Shown: positions 7,786 to 15,858, counted from the first letter of the stretch. The stretch is 50,616 nucleotides of DNA from CAYYSY01 sp964474355 (GCA_964474355.1 CAYYSY010000351.1:1-50616), one strand, 5' to 3'. Notes: generated by a model not told the origin, from the letters alone. A program made the numbers and translations.

Positions 7786-9273
7786 CTAGCGGATGTCGAA
7801 GTCGTCGAGGTCCGGCTCGGCCATCACCTCGCGGAAGCGGTCGAAGGTCCAGGGCCAGGCGGCGGGGACGCCGCGATCGTCGAGATACCAGCTGCGGCAG
7901 CCCGTTGTCCAGACCGTCGACTTCGCGGCCTCGACCCGGTCGGTGTCGAAGCGCTCCGAGGCCTCGTGAGTGGCGCTCACCTCACGGCACTCTCCGCTCC
8001 GCACCATCTCGATGAGCTGCATGATGTACGCGAACTGCAGCTCGGCGACCTCGATCAGCGAGAAGTTGCCCACGGGACCATTGGGGCCGTTCAGCATGAA
8101 CAGGTTCGGGAAGTCGGGGATGGAGATCGCGTTGTAGGCCGAGGGCCGCTTCTTCCAGACTTCGTCGAGGCTGGCGCCGTCGCGGCCGAAGACCTCCATC
8201 GGCCGCATGAAGCGATCGACGCGAAACCCGGTGGCGAGGATCAGCACGTCGAGCTCGTGGAGCTCGCCGTTCACGGTCCGCACGCCGCCCGGCTCGACGC
8301 GCTCGATGCCCGAGGTCACGAGCCGTGCGTTCGGCTTCTGGATCGCGTCGTAGAAGTCCTCGGAGATGATGAGCCGCTTGCACGCGGCCTGATACGTCGG
8401 CCGCAGCTTATCGCGCAGCTCGGGGTCGGCGACACTGTTCTCGAGGTTCGCGACGCAGGCCTGATGGATCGCCTGGAGCTGCGGCGAGCTCGCGTCGACC
8501 ACGGCGTTCGAGAACGCGTCGGCAAACAGGCGCGAGATCTCGCGGCGCAGGAGCGCGAGCGCCTCGGGGTGGGCGCGGTAGTGCTCCTTCTCCTCCTCGG
8601 TGTAGGCCGGGTTCTCCTGGGGCATCACCCACTGCGGCGTGCGCTGAAAGAGCTCGAGCTCGCCGACCTCGTCGACGAGGGCCGACGTGATCTGGATCGC
8701 CGTCGAGCCCGTGCCCACGACGCCCACGCGCTTGCCCGCGAGCGGCACGTCGTGGTTCCAGCGCGCGCTGTGGAACTGCACGCCCTCGAACGTGTCGAGC
8801 CCCTCGATGTCGGGGTACGCCGGGTGGTGCAGCACGCCCGTTGCGGCGATCACGAAGTCGGCCTGGTCGGTCGTGCCGTCGCTCGTCTCGATCTGCCAGC
8901 GCCCGCCTTCGAAGCGGCAGCGTGAGATCTCCTTGCCGTACTGGATGCGCCGATCGACGCGGTACTCGTGGGCGACGTCCTCGAAGTAGGCCTGGATCTC
9001 GGCACCCGGCGAGAAACGGTGGCTCCAGTCTGGGTTCTGCGCGAACGAGTAGCTGTAGAGATGCGAGGGCACGTCGCAGGCGACCCCGGCGTACGTGTTC
9101 TCGCGCCACGTGCCGCCGAGCCGGTCGGCCTTCTCGTAGATCGTGAAGTCGTCGATGTCGGCTTCCTGCAGCTTGATCGCGGCGAGGATGCCGGACATGC
9201 CGGCGCCGATGATGACGACGCGGACGTCGCCGGGGGTGGCGGTGTCGGGGAGCGGTCGAAGGTGCGTGCTCAT
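7786..9273 (-). CDS. Flavin-containing monooxygenase, Baeyer-Villiger type
   Basis: 495 residues from ATG at 9273, with a purine-rich GAGGAAGAG upstream. The FAD Rossmann motif VVIIGAGMSGILAA is near residue 20; GTWRENTYAGVACDVPSHLY follows. The BVMO fingerprint FxGxxxHxxxW is present as FEGVQFHSARW, then the NADPH Rossmann motif GVVGTGSTAIQI. The C-terminal LILATGFRVDRF is also typical. Type I BVMOs insert one oxygen atom into ketones to give esters or lactones. The C-terminal SWYLDDRGVPAAWPW matches the cyclohexanone/phenylacetone monooxygenase-like group. Monocistronic, with a palindrome about 95 bases upstream that could be a regulator site. Confidence 0.92.
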   Translation of the reverse strand: MSTHLRPLPDTATPGDVRVVIIGAGMSGILAAIKLQEADIDDFTIYEKADRLGGTWRENTYAGVACDVPSHLYSYSFAQNPDWSHRFSPGAEIQAYFEDVAHEYRVDRRIQYGKEISRCRFEGGRWQIETSDGTTDQADFVIAATGVLHHPAYPDIEGLDTFEGVQFHSARWNHDVPLAGKRVGVVGTGSTAIQITSALVDEVGELELFQRTPQWVMPQENPAYTEEEKEHYRAHPEALALLRREISRLFADAFSNAVVDASSPQLQAIHQACVANLENSVADPELRDKLRPTYQAACKRLIISEDFYDAIQKPNARLVTSGIERVEPGGVRTVNGELHELDVLILATGFRVDRFMRPMEVFGRDGASLDEVWKKRPSAYNAISIPDFPNLFMLNGPNGPVGNFSLIEVAELQFAYIMQLIEMVRSGECREVSATHEASERFDTDRVEAAKSTVWTTGCRSWYLDDRGVPAAWPWTFDRFREVMAEPDLDDFDIR

Positions 9274-9365
9274 GTCTCTTCCTCTCGCAGCGATCGCGTT
9301 TGCGACGGGTCGAGCGTGTCGTTCCCGCGCTCGTCCGGGCCGGCGGTGCGGGGCTCCAGCATACG

Positions 9366-9379
9366 CGAACGTCCGTTCG
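9366..9379. promoter_or_regulatory. Inverted repeat upstream of the flavin monooxygenase
   Basis: CGAACG-TC-CGTTCG, perfect 6-bp arms with a 2-base centre, 93 bases before the monooxygenase start. The core GAAC..GTTC is shared with GAACGCGTTC upstream of the P450 (42811), which suggests but does not prove a common TetR-type regulator. Confidence 0.4.
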
Positions 9380-9638
9380 GGGCGACGGGAGGGGCTTGAC
9401 GACGTGAGAGCCTTCCGCGGGGCTTGGGGCGCACTTCCCCAACACGGGTGGGACGAGTGGGGCTGCGCGCCCCACGATTCCGCTGCCCCTGCGAAGGCGC
9501 GGTGCCCACGCGCGCATGCGCGCATGTCAGACGGTGCAGCGCAGCGTTGCGCGATCACACGCACCGTGTCCGACCGCGCACGGATCGGCTCGTGACCGAC
9601 ACAGACTGCGGGTCAGCTGCATGCACGCCGCAGCGGCG

Positions 9639-9653
9639 CGTTGCGGTGCAACG
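9639..9653. promoter_or_regulatory. Candidate upstream activator site for the 9680 promoter
   Basis: CGTTGC-GGT-GCAACG is a perfect 6-bp inverted repeat whose TTGC...GCAA core resembles sites bound by NtrC-family activators. It lies 26 bases upstream of the -24 element at 9680, closer than the usual 80-150 bases, so its role is tentative. Confidence 0.35.
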
Positions 9654-9679
9654 ATGTGCACGCGTGAAGAGGTTCGAAG

Positions 9680-9695
9680 TGGCACGGGGCCTGCA
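9680..9695 (+). promoter_or_regulatory. Sigma-54-like promoter ahead of the 90-residue membrane protein
   Basis: TGGCACGGGGCCTGCA fits TGGCACG-N4-TTGCW with a single mismatch and keeps the GG-N10-GC spacing. Transcription would start about base 9707, leaving a leader of roughly 100 bases to the ATG at 9810. Confidence 0.5.
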
Positions 9696-9809
9696 CATTG
9701 AGCGGGCGCCGCGGCGGCAATGAGGCTGTGATTCAGCGTGATGGGCGCGAGGCAGTCACGGGTTCGTCGATGAGCCGACAACCGATCCCATAGAGGAAAC
9801 CAGGACAAG

Positions 9810-10082
9810 ATGGAAAACGACAAGTACTTCTCGATCTACGCCTTCACGATTCTCGGCGCGCTTGCCGCCGTCGTCAGCGCTTCGCTCCAGGCCGGCTTCA
9901 CGACGATGCCGTCGTTCTGGGTCTTCGCCGAGCACATCGCCATGAGCCTCTGTGTGCGCGCGGCGTACAAGAGCTTCGCCTGGAACTGGGGTCCCTGGAC
10001 GTTCGGTATCGGTGAGCGCCCCGTGGCAGACACCGGCCTCCCCGAGGCCGCTCCGGCCGCCGACGAGAAGATCGCGGCGTAG
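9810..10082 (+). CDS. Small membrane protein of unknown function
   Basis: 90 residues; ATG at 9810, with AGAGGAAACCAGG upstream as a loose ribosome site. Residues 9-30 (FTILGALAAVVSASLQAGF) form a clear membrane segment. Residues 36-58 (FWVFAEHIAMSLCVRAAYK) are a second, more polar, possibly amphipathic one, and a Trp-rich WNWGPWTFGIG follows. The last 20 residues are an acidic Ala/Pro-rich tail. I do not recognise a family. It stands alone between a long regulatory region and a terminator, so it is a single-gene unit under what looks like its own sigma-54 promoter. That dedicated control is the main clue that it matters physiologically. Confidence 0.75.
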   Translation: MENDKYFSIYAFTILGALAAVVSASLQAGFTTMPSFWVFAEHIAMSLCVRAAYKSFAWNWGPWTFGIGERPVADTGLPEAAPAADEKIAA

Positions 10083-10116
10083 GGATCTTCCGACCCCATC
10101 CGGCGGTCGCCTGAGT

Positions 10117-10148
10117 CGCCCGCGGTCCTCGTGGCCGCGGGCGATTTT
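10117..10148 (+). terminator. Rho-independent terminator after the small membrane protein gene
   Basis: TCGCCCGCGG (10117-10126) pairs with CCGCGGCGA (10136-10144) with one bulged C, followed by TTTT. It begins 35 bases after the stop at 10082. Confidence 0.7.
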
Positions 10149-10190
10149 CGTTGTTGGGCGCCCGGATCGGATGAATTGCGACGCTCGCGA

Positions 10191-10262
10191 AGCGCCGCGG
10201 CTCGATTGAGCGCCGCGGCTCGATTGAGCGCTGCGGCTCGAGTGAGCGCCGCGGCTCGAGTG
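10191..10262. repeat. Four tandem 18-bp repeats just upstream of the reductase gene
   Basis: The unit AGCGCCGCGGCTCGATTG occurs at 10191, 10209, 10227 and 10245. Units 3 and 4 have GAGTG at the end and unit 3 has one further change. The array ends 13 bases before the next ATG and abuts its ribosome binding site. Each unit contains the palindrome CCGCGG in three of four copies. Because 18 is a multiple of three it could be translated, but no start or domain supports that. Confidence 0.85.
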
Positions 10263-10275
10263 AGAGGGGGTCCGT

Positions 10276-11268
10276 ATGCGCATACTGGTCTATGGCGCCG
10301 GCGTGATCGGCAGTGTCTACGCGGCGCATCTGCACCGCGGCGGGCATGAGGTCAGCGTGCTGGCGCGTGGACGCCGGCTCGCCGAGATCAGGGAGCACGG
10401 CGTGGTCGCCGAGGCCGTCTTCAGCGGCCGGCGCATCGAGGCACCGGTCGCGGCGGTCGAGACCCTCGCACCCGACGACGCCTACGACCTGGTGCTCGTC
10501 ACGATGCAGAAGGGACATCTTGATGCGGTGCTGCCGCTGCTCGCGGCGAATCGGTGCACGCCGAGCGTGGCGTTCCTGGGCAACAACGCAGCGGGGCCCG
10601 ACCCGCTGACGGACGCGCTCGGCGCGGACCGGGTCCTGATGGGCTTCCCCATGCTGGGCGGATTTCTCGACGGCCCGGTCGTCCGCTACTCGAGCGACGG
10701 CCGCGACGTGAAGGCGCTTCGCGTGGTGCTGGGCGAGCCGGGTGGCGCGACCACGCAGCGACTGCGCGCGATCGTCGAGGCGTTCTCCCAGGCGGACATC
10801 GTCGTCGACGTGGAGCCGCACATCGATGCCTGGCTGAAGGGCCACGTCGCCCTCGTGGTTCCCATGCTGTTCGCCCTCGACCGCTACGACCTCGACACCG
10901 ATGCGCTGGCGCGCGACCGGGCCACCTTGCGGCTCGTCGTGCGCGCGATCCGGGAGGGGCTCGCGGTCCTGCAGGCGCTCGGCCTGCCGATCACGCCCTT
11001 GCGGCTGCGTACCATCTCGTGGCTGCCCGTCTCCGTAACTGCCTGGATCTTCTCGAAGATCGTCGCCTCGGAGTACGCCAGGGTGGCCTTCGTCGGGCAT
11101 GCGCGGCACGCCACCGCCGAGTTCGATCTGCTGCTCGGCGAGCTGCGGGCGCTCGCCTCGAGATCGGGGCTCGCCACCCCGGCCCTGGACGAGCTGTGTG
11201 TGCGCGGCCCCGCGAGTCCGTCCACTTCCACACCCTCGGGCCGGAGTGGCGACGCCCGGTCCCGCTGA
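10276..11268 (+). CDS. 2-dehydropantoate 2-reductase (ketopantoate reductase) family protein
   Basis: 330 residues, ATG at 10276 behind GAGAGGGGG. The N-terminal NADP Rossmann motif is VYGAGVIGSVYAAHL (residues 5-19). LVTMQKGHLDAVLP and FLGNNAAGPD correspond to the middle of the cofactor domain. WLKGHVALVVPM in the C-terminal domain keeps a lysine where PanE has its catalytic lysine. Canonical PanE makes pantoate for CoA, but many paralogs act on other 2-oxo acids; the C-terminal domain here diverges enough that the substrate is open. No other pantothenate gene is nearby. The last 20 residues, rich in Ser/Arg, are low-complexity and probably unstructured. Confidence 0.8.
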   Translation: MRILVYGAGVIGSVYAAHLHRGGHEVSVLARGRRLAEIREHGVVAEAVFSGRRIEAPVAAVETLAPDDAYDLVLVTMQKGHLDAVLPLLAANRCTPSVAFLGNNAAGPDPLTDALGADRVLMGFPMLGGFLDGPVVRYSSDGRDVKALRVVLGEPGGATTQRLRAIVEAFSQADIVVDVEPHIDAWLKGHVALVVPMLFALDRYDLDTDALARDRATLRLVVRAIREGLAVLQALGLPITPLRLRTISWLPVSVTAWIFSKIVASEYARVAFVGHARHATAEFDLLLGELRALASRSGLATPALDELCVRGPASPSTSTPSGRSGDARSR

Positions 11269-11587
11269 TGGGCGGCACCGGATCGGTCCGAACGGACCCT
11301 CGGGGTGGCCGCGCCACGGTGTGCCGCGGTCGAGACAATTGCCCGGCGCAGGCACCGAAGTGGGCACGGTCGCCGAACCTGGTCTAGGCTGCGGCCCAAT
11401 CGAGGTCGGGGAGAGAGTCCCGGCCCAAACTGCAAACCGCGATTCGAGGCTCGCGAGAGAGATCTACGAGCCTCGACGATCGGTCCTCCACGATGGAGCC
11501 GAGCGATCACGCAATGCAAAGATCCCCGGCTCGCCGCGGTCGCCGTCTTCACGGTGCCCCGATCTGAATTCGGGAGGAGACACGCAA
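11269..11587 (+). other. Long leader region upstream of the cold-shock gene
   Basis: 319 bases without a supported gene. It contains the inverted repeat GGTCCG-AA-CGGACC (11285-11298). Cold-shock genes often carry long 5' leaders that refold with temperature; the second half of this interval, ending in GGGAGGAGA before the GTG, could be such a leader, but no cold box was identified. Confidence 0.35.
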
Positions 11588-11791
11588 GTGGCACAAGGTA
11601 CGGTCAAGTGGTTCAGCGATGAGAAGGGCTATGGCTTCATCACTCCCGATGATGGATCCAAGGACCTGTTCATCCATCATTCGAACATCCTCGGCGAGGG
11701 CTTCAAGTCGCTGAGCGAAGGCCAGACGGTGACGTACGACGCGGCCGAGGGACGCAAGGGTCCCGAGGCAACGAACGTTCAGCCGAGCTGA
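11588..11791 (+). CDS. csp: Cold-shock domain protein (CspA family)
   Basis: 67 residues from GTG at 11588, behind a strong GGAGGAGA. The protein is a single OB-fold cold-shock domain: the RNP1-like motif KGYGFI (residues 14-19) and RNP2-like DLFIHHS (residues 28-34; DLFVH in most relatives) give the nucleic-acid-binding face. The usual start GTVKWF and the ending EATNVQP are both present. Such proteins bind single-stranded RNA/DNA and act as RNA chaperones. Monocistronic, with a long upstream leader and a strong terminator. More than one csp copy per genome is usual, so whether this one is cold-inducible is unknown. Confidence 0.97.
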   Translation: MAQGTVKWFSDEKGYGFITPDDGSKDLFIHHSNILGEGFKSLSEGQTVTYDAAEGRKGPEATNVQPS

Positions 11792-11835
11792 GCCTTGTCG
11801 CACGGAGCTGCTCACGCGGCTCCGGTTCGACACTG

Positions 11836-11872
11836 CAGCGGCGACCCGTAATGGGTCGCCGCTGTCTTTTTC
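11836..11872 (+). terminator. Rho-independent terminator of the cold-shock gene
   Basis: CAGCGGCGACCC (11836-11847) and GGGTCGCCGCTG (11853-11864) form a perfect 12-bp stem with a GTAAT loop, followed by TCTTTTTC. It is the clearest intrinsic terminator in the window. Confidence 0.95.
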
Positions 11873-11930
11873 TAGGGACGCCAATGCGCGCAGCATGCGT
11901 CGTCCCGGCAATGCGCGTCCAGGAGGCTCG

Positions 11931-12545
11931 ATGCCCGAGCTCGATGCCCGAGCCGACGGCGGTGCGCTGGCACGTCTCGTCGACGAGGTCGCCGCCCGAC
12001 TGAGTGCGCTGCCCCGGCGAGACGATGACTTCTACGTCGGCAGCGAGCTGTCCGCCGTCGACCGCGCGCTGTCCGTGATCAGTGCGGAGGGGCTCGCGCG
12101 CGGGCCGGTCTTCTGCGAGTGGGGGAGCGGTCTCGGGGGCGTCTGTGGCGTGGCCGCGCTGAACGGCTTCACGCCCGTCGGAATCGAGATCCGCAGCGAC
12201 CTGATCGCCTCGGCTCGATCGCTCGCCGAGGCGCTCGCACTGCCGATGGTCTTTGCGGAGGGCACGTTCCTGCTGCCCGGCGACGAAGACCTCGCGGCCG
12301 ATGCACGCGGAAACACACGCCTCACCTTCGACAGCAGTGCCTGGGACGAGCTCGGCGTTCTGCCCGCCGATTGCGACGTCGTGTTCGCGTACCCGTGGCC
12401 CGGCGAGGAGGCGTTCATCGACGCCGTCTTTGCACGTCACGCGACGTCCGGAGCGCTGCTGCTGACCTTCCACGACTTCGGTCGCGTGCTCGCGCAGCGA
12501 AAGCTCGCTGATCAGCCGGGGCTGCGGACGCTCGGCTGGCTCTAG
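11931..12545 (+). CDS. Class I SAM-dependent methyltransferase-like protein
   Basis: 204 residues, ATG at 11931 with AGGAGG five bases upstream. The SAM-binding motif I appears as FCEWGSGLGGVCGVAAL (residues 60-77), followed by an acidic residue at the end of the next strand (VGIEIRSDLI), as in class I methyltransferases. DCDVVFAYPWPGEE occupies the motif IV position, where substrate or catalytic residues usually lie. Sitting alone between the csp terminator and the convergent DUF3604 gene, it offers no neighbour clue to substrate. The fold call is reasonable; activity is unproven because the motif is looser than average. Confidence 0.7.
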   Translation: MPELDARADGGALARLVDEVAARLSALPRRDDDFYVGSELSAVDRALSVISAEGLARGPVFCEWGSGLGGVCGVAALNGFTPVGIEIRSDLIASARSLAEALALPMVFAEGTFLLPGDEDLAADARGNTRLTFDSSAWDELGVLPADCDVVFAYPWPGEEAFIDAVFARHATSGALLLTFHDFGRVLAQRKLADQPGLRTLGWL

Positions 12546-12608
12546 GCGGCCGGCGCTCGCCTACTCACCCGCCCACACCACTCGCAACCCGCTTCGCTTC
12601 GTTCGAGC

Positions 12609-14855
12609 TCAGCGCGGGGGCTCGGCCGCGCGTGCGTGGTCGACGAAGATCGGCGACGACCACGCGCGCTCCTCGGCGTCGGCGAGGCAGTCGTCATCTC
12701 GCGACGTCGGATCGCCGGCGCGGCAGGGCTCGACCGCGATGCAAGCGCCACTCGCATCCTGTTCGCAACGCAGGTTGGCGCCGTTCACGGTGGGGCTCGG
12801 CTCCTGGATCGCGCGCACGTAGTAGACGGTGTCGCGATCGCTGCTCGAGAACTCGGGGTCGTCGAAGCTCGCCACGCAGCCGCCGCCGCCCGGCGGGCAG
12901 GGCAGCACGCGCCACGGGTCCTCGATCAGATCGTCGACGCTCTCGTCCGGTCGGCTCTGCGGCCGGATGCGCACGACCTCGATCCGGTCGATGCGTGCCC
13001 GCTGCTCGCCCGGGTGGAAGCACTCGCTTCGGCACAGCTTCTCGAGCCGGTCCGCGCCGAGGGCGAAGGCCGCATCGTCGGGACAGCCCGGCTGCTGCAC
13101 GAGCTCGCCGAGGGCGCGCACCTCGAACGCGGGCGGGTCCGCCGTCGCGACGCTGCTCCCCATCGGCCAGCGCTCGCCGGTCTCGGACTCGACGCGATCG
13201 AACCACAGCAGGATCCGCGGACCGCTCGTCGCGTAGACCTCCTTGCGATTCAGCGCATCCCAGATCGAGTCGCGGTCGCGTCCGGTGCTGTGCGCGGCGA
13301 CCAGCCCACCGGCGCCGAAGAACGAGGCGAAGCGTTCGAAGTAGGGGCCGAGGTCGACGACCTCGCCGGCGGGCACCGCGCGGCCGACGGGATCGGCGGC
13401 GCGCAGGATGGGCGGTGGCCCGAGCTGGCCGAGCGCAGCGTCGGTCATGCTGAGCCGCGCGAACTCCTTGTAGCCGGTGCCGGGTCGCGCTGAGTGGATG
13501 TCGCTCGAGCCGATGAGACCGAAGCGGAATCGCTTGCCGCTCGCGGCGTCGCCCTCGAAGTCGCGGATCGCGAGCGCGTACTGGACCGAGCCGCCGGGCC
13601 GATGGTTGTACGCCGGCATGTAGCAGTCGGTGCACTGTCCGGCGTCGAGCCAGTCTTCGACCTGGCTGCCGGGCACGGTCAGGTAGCCGATGCTGCCGCC
13701 GAGGATCACGTGCTGACGGCGCGCGTCCGTAGCGCGGGCATCGCAGTCGTCGTCGGTCGCCCCCTCTTCGAGGCAGCGCGCGCGGATGATCTCGCCGGCC
13801 TGCCAGCACTCGGGCGTGTAGCCGTCACTGGGCGCCGGGCAGAAGGGCTCGCCGTCGCCGCCCTGGCCGAGCGCGCGCCAGGGGCGGTAGCGCTCGATGT
13901 TGCCGTGGCCGGAGAACACCTCGATCAGGAACTCGTGCCGCTCGGGATCCGAGTGGCTGCGGAGCTGCTTGTCCCAGCTCGTGAGCGGCGGTGTGTAGAA
14001 GCCCCAGGTGTTGCCGTGGGGGATCACGAGGTACGGGAAGCCCCATTCATCCATCTTCTCGAAGAGCTCGGTCGGCGTCGACGCGCTCTCGGCGCAGTCG
14101 GGCGGGAGCGCGCGCACGTCGATGCCGGTCTCGCAGCGCGTGCGGGCGCTGCGATCGCGTAGATAGAGCGCGAAGTCGTGGTAGGGCTGACGCCCCTGGC
14201 CGCCGGGCGCGGCGGCGATCAGCCCGAGTCGCATGATCGCGTTGTAGGGGTCGTCGCCGCCCGGGAAGAGCTGCTCGCGGGAGGCGATCGGGCGCGCGGG
14301 CACGACGTCGTCGTCGACGTCGCGCAGGATCACGTTCTTGTGGCCGTAGTGCGTCTCGGGCGTGGGGCCGATCTGGGTCCACTCCCAGCCGAGGTAGGTG
14401 ACCATGTCTGGGTTCGCGGGGTCACCTGCGGCCGCGTTGCAGCTGCGGACCATCTCACGGGTCTCCGCCCAGTCGCGGGCGGTCAGGCTCTCGGCGTGAT
14501 CGTTGATCGACCAGAAGTCGAGCCCCGCGCAGAAGCGCGCGAAGTCGCAGGCGTCGGCCGGTGGGTGCGCGCCTTCGCCGGTATTCATCGGCAGGCTGAT
14601 GCTGAACGCGTCGAACGAGAGCGTCGTGTGGGCGTGCAGGTCGCCGAAGAGGATCTGCTTCTCACCGGGCGCCGCCACCTGCTCGCGCGCGCGCTCGAGC
14701 TGTGAGACGCGACGCGCGACCGTCGCCGGGGCGCGCGACGTGCTCGTGACTTCGCCCCAGCCTTGCCGCTCACCGAATACACCGAGGCTCACCACGTAGC
14801 CGAAGGCGGACGCGATGAAGACGACGAAGACGACGATCTCGAGCGTGCGGCGCAC
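12609..14855 (-). CDS. DUF3604 domain-containing protein
   Basis: 748 residues from GTG at 14855, chosen because GGGAGGA lies just upstream. An N-terminal signal anchor (residues 4-25, LEIVVFVVFIASAFGYVVSL) is followed by the DUF3604 domain, which spans most of the chain and starts near residue 68 with ILFGDLHAHTTLSFDAF. Other landmarks are DFWSINDHAE, YLGWEWTQIG, VIPHGNTWG, FGLIGSSDIHSARPGTGY and EVYATSGPRILLWF. The HxH and later His/Asp clusters resemble PHP-type metal sites, suggesting a metal-dependent phosphoesterase or hydrolase; no function is established. Cysteine pairs (QCTDCYMP, CPAPS, RCEQDASGACIA) fit an exported location. Its start lies 43 bases after the stop of the exported protein at 14899-15858, so both may be cotranscribed. 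Confidence 0.88.
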   Translation of the reverse strand: MRRTLEIVVFVVFIASAFGYVVSLGVFGERQGWGEVTSTSRAPATVARRVSQLERAREQVAAPGEKQILFGDLHAHTTLSFDAFSISLPMNTGEGAHPPADACDFARFCAGLDFWSINDHAESLTARDWAETREMVRSCNAAAGDPANPDMVTYLGWEWTQIGPTPETHYGHKNVILRDVDDDVVPARPIASREQLFPGGDDPYNAIMRLGLIAAAPGGQGRQPYHDFALYLRDRSARTRCETGIDVRALPPDCAESASTPTELFEKMDEWGFPYLVIPHGNTWGFYTPPLTSWDKQLRSHSDPERHEFLIEVFSGHGNIERYRPWRALGQGGDGEPFCPAPSDGYTPECWQAGEIIRARCLEEGATDDDCDARATDARRQHVILGGSIGYLTVPGSQVEDWLDAGQCTDCYMPAYNHRPGGSVQYALAIRDFEGDAASGKRFRFGLIGSSDIHSARPGTGYKEFARLSMTDAALGQLGPPPILRAADPVGRAVPAGEVVDLGPYFERFASFFGAGGLVAAHSTGRDRDSIWDALNRKEVYATSGPRILLWFDRVESETGERWPMGSSVATADPPAFEVRALGELVQQPGCPDDAAFALGADRLEKLCRSECFHPGEQRARIDRIEVVRIRPQSRPDESVDDLIEDPWRVLPCPPGGGGCVASFDDPEFSSSDRDTVYYVRAIQEPSPTVNGANLRCEQDASGACIAVEPCRAGDPTSRDDDCLADAEERAWSSPIFVDHARAAEPPR

Positions 14856-14898
14856 TCGATTCCTCCCGATCGGAGCACGAGCGGGAGGGTAGGGGCGA

Positions 14899-15858
14899 TC
14901 AGGCGCTTCGAGACAGGGGGGCGCGGTCCGGTCCCGCGCGCGCGAATCCGAAGCCGATCGCACCGACGCCGAGCGCGAGCAGCGACAGCGCGGCCGCGCC
15001 GGCCAGTGGGACCGCGAGCTCGGAGGGCAGCGGTGGCGCCCCGCCGATCTGCGGCGGGTCGAGGCCCAGCGCACCGCTCACCATCTCGAACTCGACGGCC
15101 AGATCGGGGTCCTGAAAGGCGGAGTCGATCGCGACCTGCCAGGACAGGAGCACCCTGCCCCCGGAGCTGGCCGAGCCGTTGGTGCCGGTATTCGCGTCGT
15201 AGGCGGAGAGCGCCTGGACCTGGATCGTGATCGGGAAGGTCACGATGTAGTCGGTGTCGACCTTCATGCTGTGCGTCACGTTGTACAAGATGGGGCTCGC
15301 CGTCGAGGTGGCTCCGGATGCGTGATAGAGGTAGGTGCCGATCCCGCCCGCCTCCTTGATCGAGCCGTCGGACGTATAGGTGCCGCCGAAGCTGCTGCCC
15401 AGACCGCTCGCCGAGCCGTCCCCCGTCGCGAAGAAGTAGATGTCGATGTCGACATCGATGGGGCTCGGGCCCGTATAGCCCGGCTGGGACTCGATCCTGA
15501 ACGCGTAGCGCGTGCTGCCGGAGACCGTCGCGCGGGCGATGCCGGAGACGTCGGGACCGGCGATGATCATCGCGTTGGCCGCGTAGCCGCCACTATCCGT
15601 CGCGAACTCGGCCCGTCCGCTGCTGTTGTTGAAGACGCCGGGCTCGACCTTGCCCCAGTTGGGGCCGCACACGGCCCCGACGTTCAGCTGCTCGGCGGGC
15701 AGGTTCGTCGGTGACACGGCGAGGACCTGATTCCCGGTCTCCATGCCGACGGCGCCGACGCCGGTCAGGCAGTCGGCGAGAGCGGAGAGCGGGACGAAGG
15801 TCGCCGCGAGGGCGGTGGCGAAGAGCCAGGCGCGTGCGAGCAGACCGAATCGGCGCAT
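14899..15858 (-). CDS. Exported protein with C-terminal membrane anchor, function unknown
   Basis: 319 residues from ATG at 15858, with GAGGGAGG upstream. A signal peptide is clear (MRRFGLLARAWLFATALAA, likely cut after SALA). The long middle part is Gly/Ser/Thr-rich, predicted beta and low in charge, with two early cysteines (DCLTG, VCGPNWG). Near the C terminus comes PLPSELAVPLAGAAALSLLA, a hydrophobic helix, then Arg-containing residues. This tripartite tail (Pro-rich hinge, helix, basic residues) resembles exosortase-type or similar sorting tails, but no PEP or IPTL motif is seen, so the sorting system is unknown. The protein at 22820 has the same overall plan. Confidence 0.8.
   Translation of the reverse strand: MRRFGLLARAWLFATALAATFVPLSALADCLTGVGAVGMETGNQVLAVSPTNLPAEQLNVGAVCGPNWGKVEPGVFNNSSGRAEFATDSGGYAANAMIIAGPDVSGIARATVSGSTRYAFRIESQPGYTGPSPIDVDIDIYFFATGDGSASGLGSSFGGTYTSDGSIKEAGGIGTYLYHASGATSTASPILYNVTHSMKVDTDYIVTFPITIQVQALSAYDANTGTNGSASSGGRVLLSWQVAIDSAFQDPDLAVEFEMVSGALGLDPPQIGGAPPLPSELAVPLAGAAALSLLALGVGAIGFGFARAGPDRAPLSRSA

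Larger units (their letters stand above)
9274..9809. other. Long divergent intergenic region rich in inverted repeats
   Basis: 536 bases between the flavin monooxygenase and the 90-residue membrane protein gene with no convincing reading frame. It holds CGAACGTCCGTTCG (9366-9379), the 12-base palindrome CGCGCATGCGCG (9511-9522), GCGCA-N4-TGCGC near 9540, TGCATGCA (9618-9625), CGTTGCGGTGCAACG (9639-9653) and a sigma-54-like promoter at 9680. The clustering of TGC-type inverted repeats suggests binding sites for an enhancer-binding activator. Confidence 0.5.

Noticed and set aside
9661..9680. GAGGTTCGAAGT as a possible tRNA T-arm
   Set aside because: No matching acceptor stem, D-arm or anticodon arm could be built around it.
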